Below, one piece after another: positions 63,037 through 64,000 of a DNA stretch of 64,000 nucleotides. The notes beneath the pieces were generated by a model. The model had not been told where the DNA came from. It saw only the letters and a program-made list of their open reading frames with translations, and did not search any database. The first letter of the stretch is position 1. Every line of letters starts with the position of its first letter. The position numbers and the translations under genes are program-made. Source of the DNA: Treponema sp. (lineage in GTDB: Bacteria > Spirochaetota > Spirochaetia > Treponematales > Breznakiellaceae); contig WQSN01000004.1 of assembly GCA_009787835.1 (NCBI GenBank), positions 48,420-112,419 on the forward strand, given 5' to 3'.

Positions 63037-63528
63037 TCATAATTTCCTGATATATCTTACATGCACTTCAGGTGATCCCCAATTATGCCTTGGCCAATGA
63101 ACTTCGCCGTATACTTCAACAGTATCGGCCGCGGCGATACTCACACCCTGATACCACAGGTTCTGCCTTTCTTTCGCTCCGATTTTGACAAGAATATCGC
63201 CTGATGAATCACGGAAAATATACAGGTCTTTTCCTCCGTAAAACTGGACAATATTTCCCTGTATAACAATCGGCATTTTATGGCCGTATGTCCATGCCTG
63301 GACTACAGAGACAGCTTGCTGCCCATAACCGTATTGCCCCGGAATAATCTGCTGTCCCGGGACAATTTGCTGTCCGGGAATGATCTGCTGACCCGGAATA
63401 ATCTGTTGACCCGGTAGAATCTGCTGTCCCGGAACTGCCTGCCCTGAAAATCCTCCCTGGGCAAAAACGCTTCCTGTTGAAAAAAACACAATTAAACAAC
63501 AGGTAAAAAAAGCTGTATACTTGTTCAT
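63037..63528 (-). CDS. Secreted single OB-fold protein with Pro-Gly-Gln-Gln repeat linker
   Basis: 163 residues. Signal peptide (YTAFFTCCLIVFFSTGSVFAQ), then about six PGQQII-type hexapeptides, then one BOF/YgiW-like domain (MPIVIQGNIVQFYGGKDLYIF; DILVKIG; DTVEVYGEVHW). The linker is encoded by 18-bp tandem repeats. It is the first of the leftward envelope set, with its start after AGGAGG (spacing about 8). Confidence 0.85.
   Translation of the reverse strand: MNKYTAFFTCCLIVFFSTGSVFAQGGFSGQAVPGQQILPGQQIIPGQQIIPGQQIVPGQQIIPGQYGYGQQAVSVVQAWTYGHKMPIVIQGNIVQFYGGKDLYIFRDSSGDILVKIGAKERQNLWYQGVSIAAADTVEVYGEVHWPRHNWGSPEVHVRYIRKL
63338..63445 (-). repeat. Six 18-bp tandem repeats encoding the PGQQI linker
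   Basis: Six consecutive 18-bp units such as CCCGGAATAATCTGCTGT, the last one degenerate. They stay in frame with the CDS, so gain or loss of units would only change linker length. Confidence 0.9.
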
Positions 63529-63649
63529 AAGTACACCTCCTAAATAGATTTGCGTATTAGCATTCTGTCATAACATTCATTGCGTCAAATAAAACAAAAC
63601 GCTGTCATACGCATTTATGAAAAATATAAGGCTGCAAAAACGCAAAGGC

Positions 63650-63671
63650 AACTCACCAAATTAGGTGAGTT
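63650..63671. repeat. Perfect hairpin upstream of fba
   Basis: AACTCACC-AAATTA-GGTGAGTT, 8-bp arms, 6-nt loop. Its core CCAAATTAGG recurs at 63710-63719. Together these could be regulatory sites or a terminator for an unseen transcript. The 299-bp gap shows no other gene. Confidence 0.5.
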
Positions 63672-63770
63672 TGGACAAGCCCCGCATTTTTTTGGCTGTT
63701 TTTTACCTGCCAAATTAGGGGATATTGGCTGTAATGGCGGTAGCAGCTGCGTTGAAAATACGGATAGTCA

Positions 63771-63799
63771 TTGACCAAGTGCGTATATATATGTAGTAT
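63771..63799 (+). promoter_or_regulatory. Candidate promoter of fba
   Basis: TTGACC (5 of 6), 17-bp spacer, TAGTAT, about 29 nt upstream of the fba ATG with AAGGAG in between. Confidence 0.5.
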
Positions 63800-63827
63800 T
63801 TAGAAAAATCATTCAAGGAGTGAAAAA

Positions 63828-64000
63828 ATGACCAGTTATAAGGAATTAGGTCTGGTAAATACAAAAGACCTGTTTAAGAAAGCGGTATCAGGCGGATATG
63901 CCCTTCCGGCGTATAATTTTAATAATATGGAACAAATGCAGGCTATTATTCAGGCTTGCGTGGAAACCAAATCCCCGGTAATCCTTCAGGTTTCAGCCGG
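63828..64000 (+). CDS. fba: Class II fructose-bisphosphate aldolase, N-terminal fragment (3' end outside window)
   Basis: 57 codons to the window edge: MTSYKELGLVNTKDLFKKAV, then GGYALPAYNFNNMEQMQAII and SPVILQVSAG. This is the class II aldolase N-terminus (AYNFNNMEQMQAI, VILQVS). The enzyme splits fructose-1,6-bisphosphate using a metal ion. ATG 63828 has AAGGAG 7 nt upstream. The remainder of the gene lies beyond the window. Confidence 0.9.
   Translation, partial: MTSYKELGLVNTKDLFKKAVSGGYALPAYNFNNMEQMQAIIQACVETKSPVILQVSA

Noticed and set aside
63338-63445. Regular 18-bp repeats that might suggest a CRISPR-like array
   Set aside because: There are no spacers, the units are contiguous, and they are in frame within a secreted protein gene encoding PGQQI repeats.
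63580-63774. 64-residue plus-strand ORF upstream of fba
   Set aside because: It spans the hairpin and overlaps the likely fba promoter, has no convincing ribosome-binding site and no family resemblance.

Overview
The window looks like a chromosome segment of a Treponema-type spirochaete. The evidence is two FlaA-family periplasmic flagellar sheath proteins, the flgB-flgC-fliE-fliF-fliG-fliH-fliI-fliJ basal-body operon, and a reduced division cluster (mraZ-rsmH-ftsL-murF-mraY-ftsW-ftsQ-ftsA-ftsZ, without ftsI, murE, murD or murG) running into xerD, dprA, topA, xerC and hslVU, an order I recall from treponemes. A metA gene and an activase-type protein of the 2-hydroxyacyl-CoA dehydratase family suggest a free-living or gut-associated anaerobe rather than a minimal pathogen. 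The species cannot be named from sequence alone. No rRNA, tRNA, CRISPR array, insertion sequence or prophage was recognised.

Layout. 1-7.2 kb: end of a chemotaxis receptor, a giant activase/dehydratase-like protein, a TrmA/RumA-type RNA methyltransferase and a small unknown gene. 7.3-13.4 kb: a lipoprotein and signalling module 1 (hybrid kinase, tandem-receiver protein, REC-HD-GYP phosphodiesterase). 13.5-19.6 kb: the rimP-nusA-infB-rbfA-truB operon, read leftward from a strong promoter whose short leader carries a terminator-like hairpin. 19.7-24.3 kb: signalling module 2 (REC-HD-GYP, then a hybrid kinase), a partial duplicate of module 1. 24.3-27.5 kb: metA, a solitary HigA-like regulator with a histone-like tail, about 0.6 kb of AT-rich non-coding DNA, and corA. 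27.5-52 kb: about 24 kb read leftward without interruption, from mraZ through division, recombination, topoisomerase and protease genes to the flagellar operon. 52-53.1 kb: two rightward unknown genes. 53.1-55.6 kb: two FlaA paralogues and a periplasmic-binding-fold protein. 55.7-63.5 kb: an envelope-oriented accessory set (two secreted OB-fold proteins, a membrane LuxR-type regulator, a MacA-like adaptor, a MacB-like permease without an adjacent ATPase, a repeat-rich lipoprotein). 63.8 kb to the end: start of a class II fructose-bisphosphate aldolase gene.

How it fits together. The long leftward block couples wall synthesis and septation (mraY, murF, ftsW, ftsQLAZ) to chromosome handling (xerC, xerD, dprA, topA), proteolysis (hslVU) and motility. 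MraZ probably controls the head of the block through repeats just downstream of its promoter. The two kinase/HD-GYP modules point to heavy use of phosphorelay plus cyclic-di-GMP turnover. The most notable observations are: a possible attenuator in the rimP-nusA leader; an 8-G run serving as the ribosome-binding site of fliF; an inverted heptamer-repeat element between fliG and fliH; a set of genes whose -10 boxes lie only 5-7 nt from the start codon with no Shine-Dalgarno (probable leaderless mRNAs); a consensus promoter with an overlapping dyad ahead of the FlaA pair; and a NusA with an added zinc ribbon. All promoter, hairpin and function calls are by eye; no alignment, folding or database search was run.
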